A stretch of DNA of 64,000 nucleotides from Mesobacillus maritimus (GCF_019749255.1 NZ_JACWFH010000026.1:1-64000), one strand, 5' to 3'; shown: positions 26,195 to 34,666, counted from the stretch's first letter. The notes: a model not told the origin generated them from the letters alone. A program made the numbers and translations.

Positions 26195-26764
26195 ATGAAA
26201 AAATGCAATCTTTGCGGCGAAAGCCGAATTGAAATGTTTTATACATATCAAAAGACACGTTGCAAGGCGTGTCAAAGGGCGAAACAATACGAATTCAATC
26301 GGAACAACCCCGAATATTTAAAGGCAAAGAACCAACGCCGAAGGGCAAGGTTGAAGGCATTGCCTCACGACTTTCCGCCGAACGTATGGAAAGCCGTTCT
26401 TGACCGTTTTGACGGGCGTTGTTGCCTTACGAATTCGAAGGACGTAAGTCTTGAACACGTCGTGCCTCTTTGCGTTGGGCATATGGGAACGGAAATCGGC
26501 AACGTCATTCCACTTGATAGGACGTTGAACTTGTCAAAGGGGTCGAAAAACTTCCTTGATTGGTTCAATGAAATTGAAGCAAGTCTTGAAATGCACGATC
26601 GTTTTGACGAAGTGATTTCGTATCTTGCGGAATTGAACGGATTGACATTCGACCAATACCTTGAATTTCTGTATTGGTGCGAAGATAACAAGCGGACGAT
26701 TGAAGAAATTGAAGCTGCAACAATGTCAAGCGTCGAATTGTTCAAAGCGACAATTGAAAATTAA
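26195..26764 (+). CDS. HNH endonuclease-like protein
   Basis: 189 residues. An N-terminal zinc-finger-like pair (CNLCGES and CKACQRA), a basic middle (NQRRRARLKALPHDFPP), then an HNH core: CCLTNSKDVSLEHVVPL with the catalytic His, GNVIPLDRTLNLSKGSKN with the Asn, and a downstream His. RBS AAAGGAAAGGACG is strong. HNH proteins in mobile elements serve as nicking, homing or packaging nucleases. Which applies is unknown. Confidence 0.82.
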   Translation: MKKCNLCGESRIEMFYTYQKTRCKACQRAKQYEFNRNNPEYLKAKNQRRRARLKALPHDFPPNVWKAVLDRFDGRCCLTNSKDVSLEHVVPLCVGHMGTEIGNVIPLDRTLNLSKGSKNFLDWFNEIEASLEMHDRFDEVISYLAELNGLTFDQYLEFLYWCEDNKRTIEEIEAATMSSVELFKATIEN

Positions 26765-26860
26765 TTCAAAAAGGGCGGCGATATGCTTCCCGTTTTTTGG
26801 CGTGGCTTTTTAATTTACAAAAATAAATTCCATACCTTTTACAGTATGGAATTGAAAAAA

Positions 26861-27616
26861 TTATCGCTCTTTTCGCTCTTTTCTTGCTTTCAATCCTTCG
26901 ACTATTTCAACGCAATATTGGCGGAATTTTTCATCATCAACTTGTGCATGACGTCCGTCGTAAGTCGAAGATACTTGGTTATATAAAGAGTATTTCGAGA
27001 AAGTAACGAAATCCCCACCGTTGAATTTTCTCGTTACAACACGGGCATTTTCGGGAAGCGGGATTTCGTTGCCGTTTTCGTCGTAACCTATATGTTGGAT
27101 ATCCCAAAACGAACGGTCAATATATTGTCCTGGCTCGATTTCCAAAACTTCTTCGCCGGAATACTTCATTTGTTCTTCAACTCTTCGGTCAATTTCGGAC
27201 TTGAAAACTTGTTCAATTTGTTCTTCTTCTTCTTGATATTCTTTGTATACGCCGCTTCGTTCAAATGGCAATGTGTTCAATCTGAAATACATCCAATCTG
27301 GGTCGTCACCAACGGGATGAAAAGTAAGGGATTCGGGATTGACAATGATATAAGAACCGCCAAAATCTAATTCCAGCTTTCCTTGTTCGTCTGAAAATTT
27401 TGCTCCCGTTATATCCAAACCGCCGCCCGAAGGCATAAATGTATGATTCGACGCTTTACTTTTTCCGATAGCGTTCAAAACTTCAACGATTCTGTTTCTA
27501 TCCGTGATTTTGATAGAACCATTCGGTACTTCACCAAAGATTCCTTCGATCATTTCTTTCCATAAAGATAATTGTTCTTCTCTTTCTTTCTTGTATCTTT
27601 CTTGATAATCGCTCAC
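26861..27616 (-). CDS. Hypothetical protein (251-253 aa), charged C-terminus
   Basis: An acidic protein with a helical N-terminus (YQERYKKEREEQLSLWKEMI), a beta-rich middle (LDITGAKFSDEQGKLELDFG; SYIIVNPESLTFHPVGDDPD) and a basic tail (EGLKARKERKER). No family recognised. GTG 27616 gives the best spacing to AAAGGCGG, with ATG 27622 almost touching that site. It is transcribed against the surrounding genes and so has its own promoter. Confidence 0.6.
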   Translation of the reverse strand: MSDYQERYKKEREEQLSLWKEMIEGIFGEVPNGSIKITDRNRIVEVLNAIGKSKASNHTFMPSGGGLDITGAKFSDEQGKLELDFGGSYIIVNPESLTFHPVGDDPDWMYFRLNTLPFERSGVYKEYQEEEEQIEQVFKSEIDRRVEEQMKYSGEEVLEIEPGQYIDRSFWDIQHIGYDENGNEIPLPENARVVTRKFNGGDFVTFSKYSLYNQVSSTYDGRHAQVDDEKFRQYCVEIVEGLKARKERKER

Positions 27617-27858
27617 TAGCATTCCCGCCTTTCATATGAATCTTTTTTTCTATTAAATGATAGCAGAGAAATAGCCAAAATTCACCAAATACCTTCGCAA
27701 AAGTTTCCAATTTTCTGGTGGCTTTTTTTCGTTGTCACGGCGTCCCGCTTGGGGCGTCTTTCTTTGTTGCCATAAATAAAAATACTTGATTTTCCTTTAA
27801 AATACCAAACTATGTATGTTACCGTTATATTACAAACATTTCGAAAGGGGGAATAAAA

Positions 27859-28527
27859 ATGAACTTTTGGAAAACAGGAATGACGGGAATCTTGGTCGGC
27901 TCATTGTTGGTCGGTTGCGGTACGGAACAAGCGGAAAAGAAAGAGGAACCAAAAGTCGAAGCAGCAACGAAAATCAAAGTTGAAGCCGAAACGATCGACC
28001 CGAAGGAATGGAAGGACGTTTCAAACGCGGAAGAACTTGAATATCCAGACTTCGAAACAAATGCGAAGGGGTGGATTTCCCAAACGTTGACCGACTTGCA
28101 AAGCGAAACGCCGGACAAGTATTTTGACGCCGGATATGACGAATCGTATCACGAATATATCATGGCGCAATCAATCACGAATGTTTTGGGAACATATATC
28201 CAAGTTGAAGGCGGCGACCTTGAAAAAGATTTCGATAACATTTATACATTGGCGGAAATCGTTCAAGACGAACATATCAAACGGGGGGAACATTTAGACG
28301 TCGACTATTTGGCGGAAAAGTACGGCGAAAACAAACAAGAAGCGGTCAAGGAATGGAAGCCGTCAACCGAACGTCAAGCTGAAGCGTTTGAATACCTGTT
28401 ATTGTTGCTCAACGACGTTCATATTGCAATCAACGAAGGGGCGACGGGTGAAGTTGCCGGGTTCTCATATCAAGCGGACGGAGCGAAAACCAACGAACTT
28501 GAAGCATTTATCAAAGGCGGCGAATAA
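27859..28527 (+). CDS. Lipoprotein (222 aa), first of a paralogous pair
   Basis: A signal peptide (NFWKTGMTGILVGSLLV) ends in lipobox LVGC, with lipid-modified Cys20. The mature protein starts with a Lys/Glu-rich linker and then a helical domain (YDESYHEYIMAQSITNVLGT; STERQAEAFEYLLLLLNDV; EGATGEVAGFSYQADG). RBS GAAAGGGGG. The next gene is a diverged copy. Lipoproteins carried by mobile elements may block superinfection or conjugation at the cell surface; that is inference. Confidence 0.8.
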   Translation: MNFWKTGMTGILVGSLLVGCGTEQAEKKEEPKVEAATKIKVEAETIDPKEWKDVSNAEELEYPDFETNAKGWISQTLTDLQSETPDKYFDAGYDESYHEYIMAQSITNVLGTYIQVEGGDLEKDFDNIYTLAEIVQDEHIKRGEHLDVDYLAEKYGENKQEAVKEWKPSTERQAEAFEYLLLLLNDVHIAINEGATGEVAGFSYQADGAKTNELEAFIKGGE

Positions 28528-28529
28528 TT

Positions 28530-29113
28530 ATGAGAATAAAAATTTTATTATCTGGAATCGTTGTTGTCGGTTTATTGATCGGTTGTAGTTCGGAACAAAC
28601 TCAGGAAACGCCAAAGGAAGAATCCACGACGGAAATCAAAGTCGAAGCGGCGGCGAATGAAACGAAGGAATGGAAGGACAAGTCAATCACGGCGAAAGAG
28701 TTCATTGCAATGTTGGTCGATGAATCAAACAAGATTCCACGGGAACATGACGAAGACGAAGGGTATTCACAATATTTGTTTGCGAAAGAATTGAACAACG
28801 CTTTGAATAACTATGTCCGTGTTGAAGGCGAAGACCTTGAAAAAGACTTTGAAACATTGGCAATCATTTCGTCCTATATTGGTCATTTGCAATTCGTTCG
28901 GACGGCGAAGGCGGGGCGATGGAAAGAATCGACTTGGTTGACCAATGGAAGCCGCTTGAAGACGACCAAGTTGAATCGTTCGAATACATGAAACAAATCA
29001 TTCACGACCTTGACGTCGGCTTGAACCACAACGGGAACGGGGCAACGTTCGGCGTGACACACTTCTTGGACGGGGAAAACGTCGATAAAATACAAAACGA
29101 CTTGAATTATTGA
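28530..29113 (+). pseudogene. Second lipoprotein paralogue, frameshifted
   Basis: Begins two bases after the first lipoprotein gene. Signal peptide RIKILLSGIVVVGLLI with lipobox LIGC and the same domain order (EGYSQYLFAKELNNALNNYV; VEGEDLEKDFETL). The frame is lost at the GGGG run at 28913-28916 and ends at 28991 in a low-similarity tail. A second frame from about 28919 reads MERIDLVDQWKPLEDDQVES and then FEYMKQIIHDLDVGLNHNGN, which aligns with the end of the first lipoprotein (WKPSTERQAEAFEY, NDVHIAINEGATGE). Adding one G would restore a protein of about 194 residues. Confidence 0.7.
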
Positions 29114-29265
29114 TATCGAATAATAACGGGGACGGCTTCGGGTGTTCCTCTTTTTATATATTTGATATTACGATTAATCACATTTTGTTGCAGGTAAACG
29201 CCCTTTATTATTGCAGATAAGAACGCCTATTGATATAATTCGGTTAATCGTAATTGAATTGACGT

Positions 29266-29325
29266 GTTGACTTGTCGCTGACTTCCGTTGGTACGATTGA
29301 CTTACGGAAGACTTTCGACGACTTG
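29266..29325 (+). repeat. Integrase arm-type repeats, right end
   Basis: Five GACTT units: GTTGACTTG 29266-29274, GCTGACTTC 29277-29285, ATTGACTTA 29296-29304, GAAGACTTT 29307-29315 and CGACGACTTG 29316-29325. They are in the same orientation as the left-end units and lie 20 bases inside the right att core. Confidence 0.7.
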
Positions 29326-29344
29326 TCGCATTTATTCGTAATGT

Positions 29345-29370
29345 AGCGCTACCTTGACAGGGTAGAGGTC
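29345..29370 (+). repeat. att core, right copy
   Basis: 26 bp identical to 17042-17067. It is followed by AAACCATAC rather than by the 3' half of tRNA-Val, so the right flank does not rebuild an intact tRNA. Confidence 0.85.
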
Positions 29371-29379
29371 AAACCATAC

Positions 29380-29451
29380 GATCTGGTAGTTCAGGGGGAG
29401 AACGCTTGCTTGACAGGCAAGAAGTCGGGGGTTCGAATCCCTCTCAGATCA
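29380..29451 (+). tRNA. tRNA-Val(GAC)-like gene, second copy
   Basis: Acceptor GATCTGG pairs with TCAGATC (one G-T) plus discriminator A; D arm GTTC/GAAC has a short loop; anticodon stem CTTGC/GCAAG encloses TTGACAG, giving anticodon GAC; T arm is GGGGG-TTCGAAT-CCCTC with one wobble. The body differs strongly from the tRNA at 17020, but the 7-nt loop is identical. It may be an element-borne tRNA and is probably the attachment site for the integrases that follow. Confidence 0.8.
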
Positions 29452-29463
29452 TCTAATTGTAAT

Positions 29464-29502
29464 TGCTGGAATTCTTGATTTATCAAGGGTTTCAGCTTTT
29501 TT
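29464..29502. terminator. Terminator after the second tRNA
   Basis: GCTGGAA/TTTCAGC with an inner CTTGAT/ATCAAG stem, followed by six T residues. Confidence 0.75.
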
Positions 29503-29613
29503 GTTTTTGTTTCCATCAGTTATATTTATCATCCACTTACACCAGATAGCTTTTTGAATCTTGGTTTTCCTAACCCTGTTTTTTCGTCAGAATTTGTATT
29601 TGCTAACATTTTG

Positions 29614-30744
29614 CTAACGGGACTTTTTGAAAGCTTTATGGAAAATATCGGCTACATCGTTATCTTCATTCGGCATTAGGTGAGCGTAAATTTCCAAGGT
29701 AATCTTTGGGTTAGTATGTCCTAAACGAGATGCCACTTTTACAATGTCTACACCCTCAGCAATAAGGATGGAAGCATGTGTGTGTCGTATGTCATGAAAG
29801 CGGATAGGTGTGACTTTTGCATTTTTACATATTTTCCTCATTTCACGTAATACGTTTCGTGGATCTTGTATCGTTCCCGTCTCGGTTGAAATTACAAGGT
29901 CAAGTTCTTGATATTGGGTTCCAGAGCGCTTTTTCCATTCTTCTTGGGTTTTCTTGTGAGTAAGAAGTTCTTCAATGAAAAAGTCTGGTATGGGAACTTG
30001 ACGAATGGATTTCTTGGTTTTAGGACTAGAGAATATATAACCTAATCCAGAAATACGAGCAACAGAACGTTGTACCATAATAACCTTTTTCTCAAAGTCA
30101 ATATCGCTCCATTTAAGTCCCAAAATCTCACCTTTTCGCATTCCTGTATAAATCGCCAGAAGAAACATGATATAATGACGATTTTTCCGGGATACTTCTA
30201 GGAATGCGTGAACCTCGTCAAAAGACCAGATTTTGAAATCTTTTGTTTTGATGGATGGAGGCGCTGTCTTAGAGACTGGATTTGTTTTAATCATGTTCCA
30301 TTTCACAGCCTGCTCTAATGCTTGATGTAGCATCTGATGTATTTTTCGTATTGTATTTGTACTGTAGCCCTCATCTAATTTCAAATTATAGAGATTATCA
30401 ATATCTTTTGACGTAATCTTTGAAAGTGGTTTATTATGAAAAGGGTTTTCTCGTATGAGATGCTTATCAACGGTAAATCTTCTGCTGAATGCCGTTGTTT
30501 CCTTCACACGTTTACCGTAATGTTGAAACCATTCCTCGATATATGAAGAAAATATCTTATTACTTGGTTCGATATATTCACCTTCTTCTAATTCCTTTAG
30601 GATATTTAGAAGGGCAGCTTCTGCATCTTTTTTCTTTTTAAATCCTCCTTTTGTTTTTTGTTGCCGCTTTCCAGTTTCGGGATCTTTACCTATATCAACT
30701 ACATAAGTCCAAGTTGATCCGCGTTTACTTACTGAGCCTTTCAT
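29614..30744 (-). CDS. Tyrosine recombinase, ICE/phage-type integrase A
   Basis: 376 residues. The N-terminal arm-binding domain (MKGSVSKRGSTWTYVVDIGK; GGFKKKKDAEAALL) is followed by the SAM-like core-binding domain. The catalytic domain has Arg in YTGMRKGEILGLKWSDID, H-x-x-R in FHDIRHTHASIL, then LGHTNPKITLEIYAHL with the nucleophile Tyr. This is the Tn916/ICEBs1-like layout. The start follows TAGGAGGT-type sequence (CAGGAGGTAATAGC on the minus strand). It reads toward the second tRNA at 29380, the usual position of an integrase next to its att site. Confidence 0.92.
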   Translation of the reverse strand: MKGSVSKRGSTWTYVVDIGKDPETGKRQQKTKGGFKKKKDAEAALLNILKELEEGEYIEPSNKIFSSYIEEWFQHYGKRVKETTAFSRRFTVDKHLIRENPFHNKPLSKITSKDIDNLYNLKLDEGYSTNTIRKIHQMLHQALEQAVKWNMIKTNPVSKTAPPSIKTKDFKIWSFDEVHAFLEVSRKNRHYIMFLLAIYTGMRKGEILGLKWSDIDFEKKVIMVQRSVARISGLGYIFSSPKTKKSIRQVPIPDFFIEELLTHKKTQEEWKKRSGTQYQELDLVISTETGTIQDPRNVLREMRKICKNAKVTPIRFHDIRHTHASILIAEGVDIVKVASRLGHTNPKITLEIYAHLMPNEDNDVADIFHKAFKKSR

Positions 30745-30951
30745 AGATTGCTATTACCTCCTGTAACTCGTATAGCAATGTAACAGAAGGATTTCAAGCA
30801 AGTGGTCATTAACAGTTTGACCATTATGCTAGATTTTTATAAGGTGATTACTTCAAAAAGGATTTATCCCTTATGGGGAGGGGAAAATGGTGTTATATGT
30901 AGGCTAGGACCCCCGTAAAGGGTGCAGCTAGCTATTTGAGTATCTTTTATA

Positions 30952-32094
30952 CTAAAGTGATTGATTCATAGCGTTATGGAAGATATCTGCAACATCATCA
31001 TCTTGGTTTGGTATAAGATGTGCATAAATTTCCATTGTGATTTTAGCATTGGCATGACCTAAACGTGCCGACACCTTCACTAAATCTACTCCTTCTGAAA
31101 TTAGAATAGAAGCATGTGTATGGCGGATATCATGAAATCTGATCGGAGTTACATTTGCTTCTTCACAAATTTTTTTCATCTTTCGTAAAATATTTCTAGG
31201 ATCCTGTATAGTACCTTTCTCAGTACAAATAACTAGATTTTGATCCTGATATTCTTCCCCCAGTCTATTTTTCCAATTCTCCTGCTCTTTCTGAAATATT
31301 AGTAGTTGTTCAATAAGAAATTCCGGTATTGGTATTTGACGTATTGACTTTTTTGTCTTAGGTGTAGTAAAAATGTACCCTTCTTCAGCAATCAGCTGAA
31401 GTGTACGTTGGACATGGATTTTCTTTTTTTTAAAATCGATATCGCTCCACTTTAGCCCAAGTATTTCACCTTTTCTCATACCGGTATAAATAGCAATCAA
31501 GAATAGAATTTTATAGCGGGAATTATTACATTTATCGAGAAAAGCCCTAATTTCTTTAAATGACCATATTTGCATTTCTTCTTTATTTACTGGGGGTGGA
31601 TCAGCATCGATTGCTGGATTAAATTTGATTCTCTTCCATTTAACAGCTTGAGTTAGAGCAATATTTAATAGCTGGTGTATTCTTTTCACTGTACTTGCAC
31701 TTAATCCTTGCTCAAGTTTAAGATTATATAAAGCATCAATATCTTCGGTTGTAATTTTAGAGATTGGTTTGTTTGAAAACGGATTATCATTAACTAAATG
31801 CTTATCAACTGTGTACTTTCTTGTAGAAGCAGTGGATGCCTTCACTCTCTTTTCGTAATGTTTAAACCAATACGGTACGAATGAAGCAAATGTTTCCTCA
31901 CTTTCTACGATATACTTTCCTTCATTAATTTCATTTAATAATTTTATTCGAGCAACTCTTGCTTCCTTTTTTGTTCGAAAACCACCTTTTGTAATCTGGT
32001 TTCGACTGCCGTCGTTATTTCTTGGACCCTCAACTACAATGGTATATGTGGATCCACGTTGGTGAATACCTTGTTCTTTACGTTCCTTACCCAT
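30952..32094 (-). CDS. Tyrosine recombinase, integrase B (paralogue of A)
   Basis: 380 residues from ATG 32094, which follows TAGGAGG; a longer frame from 32151 lacks a site. Domain order and catalytic residues match integrase A closely: GIHQRGSTYTIVVEG at the arm-binding end, YTGMRKGEILGLKWSDID, FHDIRHTHASIL and MEIYAHLIPN. The two integrases are about 200 bases apart in the same orientation. Such tandem copies suggest two elements stacked at one site or a duplicated integrase that diverged. Confidence 0.92.
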   Translation of the reverse strand: MGKERKEQGIHQRGSTYTIVVEGPRNNDGSRNQITKGGFRTKKEARVARIKLLNEINEGKYIVESEETFASFVPYWFKHYEKRVKASTASTRKYTVDKHLVNDNPFSNKPISKITTEDIDALYNLKLEQGLSASTVKRIHQLLNIALTQAVKWKRIKFNPAIDADPPPVNKEEMQIWSFKEIRAFLDKCNNSRYKILFLIAIYTGMRKGEILGLKWSDIDFKKKKIHVQRTLQLIAEEGYIFTTPKTKKSIRQIPIPEFLIEQLLIFQKEQENWKNRLGEEYQDQNLVICTEKGTIQDPRNILRKMKKICEEANVTPIRFHDIRHTHASILISEGVDLVKVSARLGHANAKITMEIYAHLIPNQDDDVADIFHNAMNQSL

Positions 32095-32922
32095 GATTTT
32101 TCCTCCTAATATTTTTTTGTTGTAATAGAAAAGTGATTTTAATAGATACATACTTTAAACAGAAAGTTTCCTATTTAGAGAAATTCATTTAAGGTAGTTA
32201 AAAAGATAACTTTAAATCAAAAGCCCGCAGAACATGGTTATCCAATGGATAACATCATGTAACCTGCGGACTTCGCTTGTTTGGTTACTATAAAGGTTTT
32301 CATTAACCGGTTAATCATGAATCATTATATCTTGTGATTTTCCTCGTTTTAATACCTTACCATTATTTTTTTTATTTTTTTAGATAACAAAAAAGGAAGA
32401 AGAAGCGCATAAGCACTTCTTCTTCTCAAGACATACAGATTGCACTAACAATAACATTATGTACAATATTAGAAACAACTATTCATGAGTGGATGTTGAA
32501 AATGGGGAATATAGAGGATTATGTATACATGGTGTGAATAATAAAATCACATAGAGTTAGACAATATTAACTTAGGTGATTCCATTTAGTGTACTAGGTG
32601 AAAAACAGTGAGAATTACAAAAGTTCATATACAAAATTACAGAAACGTAGAAAATGTAAATTTAGTTGTTTTGGCATTTAATCGATGTATTTTTTTCAGG
32701 ATATTTACTAATCACTTTGAATCATTTTAGTGAGAAACTATATAGACATCAATAATTATATAGATTTTGTTAAACTGTGCTTATTGAACAAACGGGCCAT
32801 TATCCGGAATAACACAAAACAGCAATTGGGTATTTGTGCTAAAATACAGATAAGGTTAGTTTTGAAAAAATTGTACAATGCCAATGGGCAGTATAGTGGA
32901 AGATGTAATATTCTTAATTACC
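32095..32922. other. Non-coding stretch with hairpins upstream of resistance operon
   Basis: No supported gene. A long imperfect hairpin lies at 32225-32269 (CCGCAG/CTGCGG outer, GTTATCC/GGATAAC inner). A second at about 32397-32427 (GAAGAAG / CTTCTTC) is followed on the minus strand by TTTTTTG, as for a leftward terminator. The open frame at 32730-32954 has no ribosome binding site and low-complexity composition. Confidence 0.5.
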
Positions 32923-32951
32923 TTGACTTTTTTTTATTGAAGACATATTAT
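32923..32951 (+). promoter_or_regulatory. SigA promoter of the resistance operon
   Basis: TTGACT at 32923-32928 and TATTAT at 32946-32951 are separated by exactly 17 bases. The ribosome binding site of the leader peptide begins about 23 bases downstream of the -10 element. Confidence 0.8.
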
Positions 32952-32991
32952 TAAAAATGTATCTTTAAAAATCAAGGAGGATTATTAAAAA

Positions 32992-33036
32992 ATGACACAT
33001 TCTATGAGACTACGTTCCCTAACTTTGAACAAGTAA
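32992..33036 (+). CDS. ErmD-type leader peptide (14 aa)
   Basis: Encodes MTHSMRLRSLTLNK behind a strong AAGGAGG. From memory, the ErmD leader is MTHSMRLRFPTLNQ, and mef(A) leaders begin MTASMRLR; the match includes the R-L-R (+x+) motif at which macrolides stall the ribosome. It lies between a good promoter and the MFS pump gene, with hairpins and T-runs after it, so it most likely controls the pump by macrolide-dependent arrest. Too short for normal gene calling. Confidence 0.85.
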   Translation: MTHSMRLRSLTLNK

Positions 33037-33046
33037 TTAAATACGT

Positions 33047-33364
33047 TCAAAGGCTCTGTTTGTGTATACAGAGTAAACGGGATTAGTCTGTCCTTTTTTA
33101 ATAATCTTCATTTCATATTTGTAAAAGTCACCCACTCCATATTTGCAGTTTTGTGCTCTTAACTACTTTATTTATGTGGGATGAAAATATGTCATGTTGA
33201 GAAAGGCGGCTTGTTCTACCTTTCTTTATTTTTTATCTTTTTTAACCTTCTTAGCTATGCTAAAGTTAGGTTTGTTTGCTGATGGCTCTCTAAAAGCCAC
33301 AAAAATAAGGATGGGTCTCTTTCCCTTTACTCTACAGTCACAGGCAGATGCTTGTGATTTTTTT
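33047..33364 (+). promoter_or_regulatory. Attenuator region between leader peptide and MFS pump
   Basis: CTCTGT (33054-33059) can pair with ACAGAG (33068-33073), while the overlapping ACAGA (33068-33072) can instead pair with TCTGT (33087-33091), which is followed by CCTTTTTTA. A second possible terminator is GAAAGG/CCTTTC near 33203-33226 before T-rich sequence. A third, CACAGGC/GCTTGTG (33339-33356), ends in seven T residues just before the pump RBS. This alternation is as expected of transcription attenuation. Which stem acts as antiterminator is not settled. Confidence 0.65.
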
Positions 33365-33384
33365 ATTATTTGGAGGTAGGGAAA

Positions 33385-34578
33385 ATGGATAATAAGAATT
33401 GGAAACGGAATTTTTTTGCGATTTTTACAGGGCAGTTCTTTTCATTATTAAGCAGTGCTGCTGTTCAATTTAGTATCATTTGGTGGTTAACAGATACAAC
33501 AGGAGGTTCGCCACTGATTTTAACGCTAGCAGGTCTGGCTGGATTTATGCCACAAGCTTTATTAGGTCCTTTTGCTGGAACCATTACGGATCGTTATTCA
33601 CGAAAATTGATCATGATATTTGCAGACATGACGGTTGCACTTGGAAGTTTAGCTTTATTTGTATCAATGTATTTTTTTGAACCAAGTATTCTGATGGTCA
33701 TACTTGTGTTAATCATTCGTTCATTAGCAACTGCATTCCATATGCCGGCCATGCAAGCGTCCATTCCACTAATTGCCCCAGAAGAGCATTTGACAAAAGT
33801 TTCTGGATGGGGACAGACAGTAGGTTCTATATCAAATATTGCAGGTCCAGCAGTAGGTATGTCATTACTAGCGATAAGCTCCATTGAGTGGGTACTATTA
33901 CTAGATGTCTTTGGGGCAGTTATCGCAAGTAGTATTTTACTGTTTATTCACATTCCCAATGCGCAAAGAGCAGAAACGGCGGATTCTCCTAGTTTTTTAG
34001 GGGAAATGAAAGAAGGATATCATGCACTTGTAAAACACCCTGTTTTATTAAGGTTAACACTGACAATTACTGTTGTTTCGGTGCTATATATTCCTCTAGG
34101 CACCTATTTTCCTCTTATGACACGAAATCATTTCGAGAAGGGTGTAGTCGAAGCTGGAATTATCGAGATTGTTTTTGCTGTTGGTCTAATCTTAGGTGGT
34201 TCATTGATTGGGATCATCGGGGATAGATTCGAAAAAATTAAACTAATTGTTACAGGGATGATGTTGATGGGTATTGCATTATTCATTTCTGGTACACTCT
34301 CACCAACTTTTTTCAACGGTTTTATTGTAATGGCTGGTCTAGTTGGGGTGTCTGGGCCATTATTTTCAGCACCATTCTATGCTTTTATCCAAACAGAAAT
34401 CGAACCTCACTTACTTGGGAGGGTGTTTAGTTTTGTAACAAGTTTGTCATTATTAGCAACACCAATTGGCTACGCATTAGCTGGAGTTCTGATTGAATTA
34501 ACAAATGTGGCTATATTATTTTCTATTACAGGTATTTTAATCGTATTAAATGCGGTTATCGCAAGGAAAGCAAAATAG
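33385..34578 (+). CDS. Mef-like MFS macrolide efflux transporter
   Basis: 397 residues, 12 predicted membrane helices, DHA3-type major facilitator. The N-terminus NWKRNFFAIFTGQFFSLLSS and the loop GPFAGTITDRYSRKLIMIFA align with Mef(A)-type proteins, and IRSLATAFHMPAMQASIPLI PEEHLTK-type sequence continues the similarity. It would export macrolides across the membrane by proton antiport. ATG 33385 follows GGAGGTAGGG. It is followed by an MsrD-like ABC-F gene, the same pairing as mef-msr(D) operons, and is preceded by an ErmD-type leader. It is clearly diverged from Mef(A), so substrate range needs testing. Confidence 0.85.
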   Translation: MDNKNWKRNFFAIFTGQFFSLLSSAAVQFSIIWWLTDTTGGSPLILTLAGLAGFMPQALLGPFAGTITDRYSRKLIMIFADMTVALGSLALFVSMYFFEPSILMVILVLIIRSLATAFHMPAMQASIPLIAPEEHLTKVSGWGQTVGSISNIAGPAVGMSLLAISSIEWVLLLDVFGAVIASSILLFIHIPNAQRAETADSPSFLGEMKEGYHALVKHPVLLRLTLTITVVSVLYIPLGTYFPLMTRNHFEKGVVEAGIIEIVFAVGLILGGSLIGIIGDRFEKIKLIVTGMMLMGIALFISGTLSPTFFNGFIVMAGLVGVSGPLFSAPFYAFIQTEIEPHLLGRVFSFVTSLSLLATPIGYALAGVLIELTNVAILFSITGILIVLNAVIARKAK

Positions 34579-34590
34579 GAGGGGAATTCC

Positions 34591-34614
34591 ATGCAATTTT
34601 TACTATTCTTTTGA
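34591..34614 (+). CDS. Leader peptide (7 aa) of the ABC-F gene
   Basis: ATG CAA TTT TTA CTA TTC TTT TGA encodes MQFLLFF behind AGGAGGGG. The msr(D) leader, from memory, is MYLIFM: similar in size and hydrophobicity. Mutually exclusive hairpins begin at its stop codon, so it probably regulates the ABC-F gene by ribosome stalling. Confidence 0.75.
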   Translation: MQFLLFF

Positions 34615-34666
34615 TACGAGCTTGGTTTAGAGAAAGAGGCTCGTATCGATTCTAGCTATCGATACG
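34613..34666 (+). promoter_or_regulatory. Mutually exclusive hairpins before the ABC-F gene
   Basis: Stem A pairs GATACGAGC (34613-34621) with GCTCGTATC (34639-34647). Stem B pairs CGTATCGAT (34642-34650) with ATCGATACG (34658-34666). They share 34642-34647 and cannot form together. A ribosome stalled on the leader would cover the left arm of stem A and favour stem B. No T-run follows stem B, so the effect may be on RNA stability, translation or pausing. Confidence 0.7.

Larger units (their letters stand above)
17042..29370. mobile_element. Integrative element in tRNA-Val, about 12.3 kb
   Basis: The two ends are an exact 26-bp direct repeat covering the anticodon arm (17042-17067 and 29345-29370). 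Just inside the left copy are three GACTT-containing repeats (17144-17176) and just inside the right copy five more (29266-29325), all in the same orientation, as expected for integrase arm-type sites. A tyrosine integrase lies next to the left end. The interior has codon use distinct from the flanks (rich in CGA/CGG, TCG and GAA) and carries small phage-like genes, an HNH nuclease, a HEPN-motif gene pair, lipoproteins and several broken genes. No capsid, portal or conjugation genes are recognisable, so it may be a satellite or a decayed element. Confidence 0.85.

Noticed and set aside
17258-29113. Complete prophage
   Set aside because: Only small phage-like genes are present; no large terminase, portal, capsid, tail or lysis genes could be recognised.
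32730-32954. 74-codon open frame before the resistance operon
   Set aside because: No ribosome binding site, low-complexity composition, and it overlaps the mapped promoter.
33194-33379. 61-codon open frame between the leader and the MFS pump
   Set aside because: It covers the attenuator stems and T-runs; composition follows the terminators and no RBS is present.
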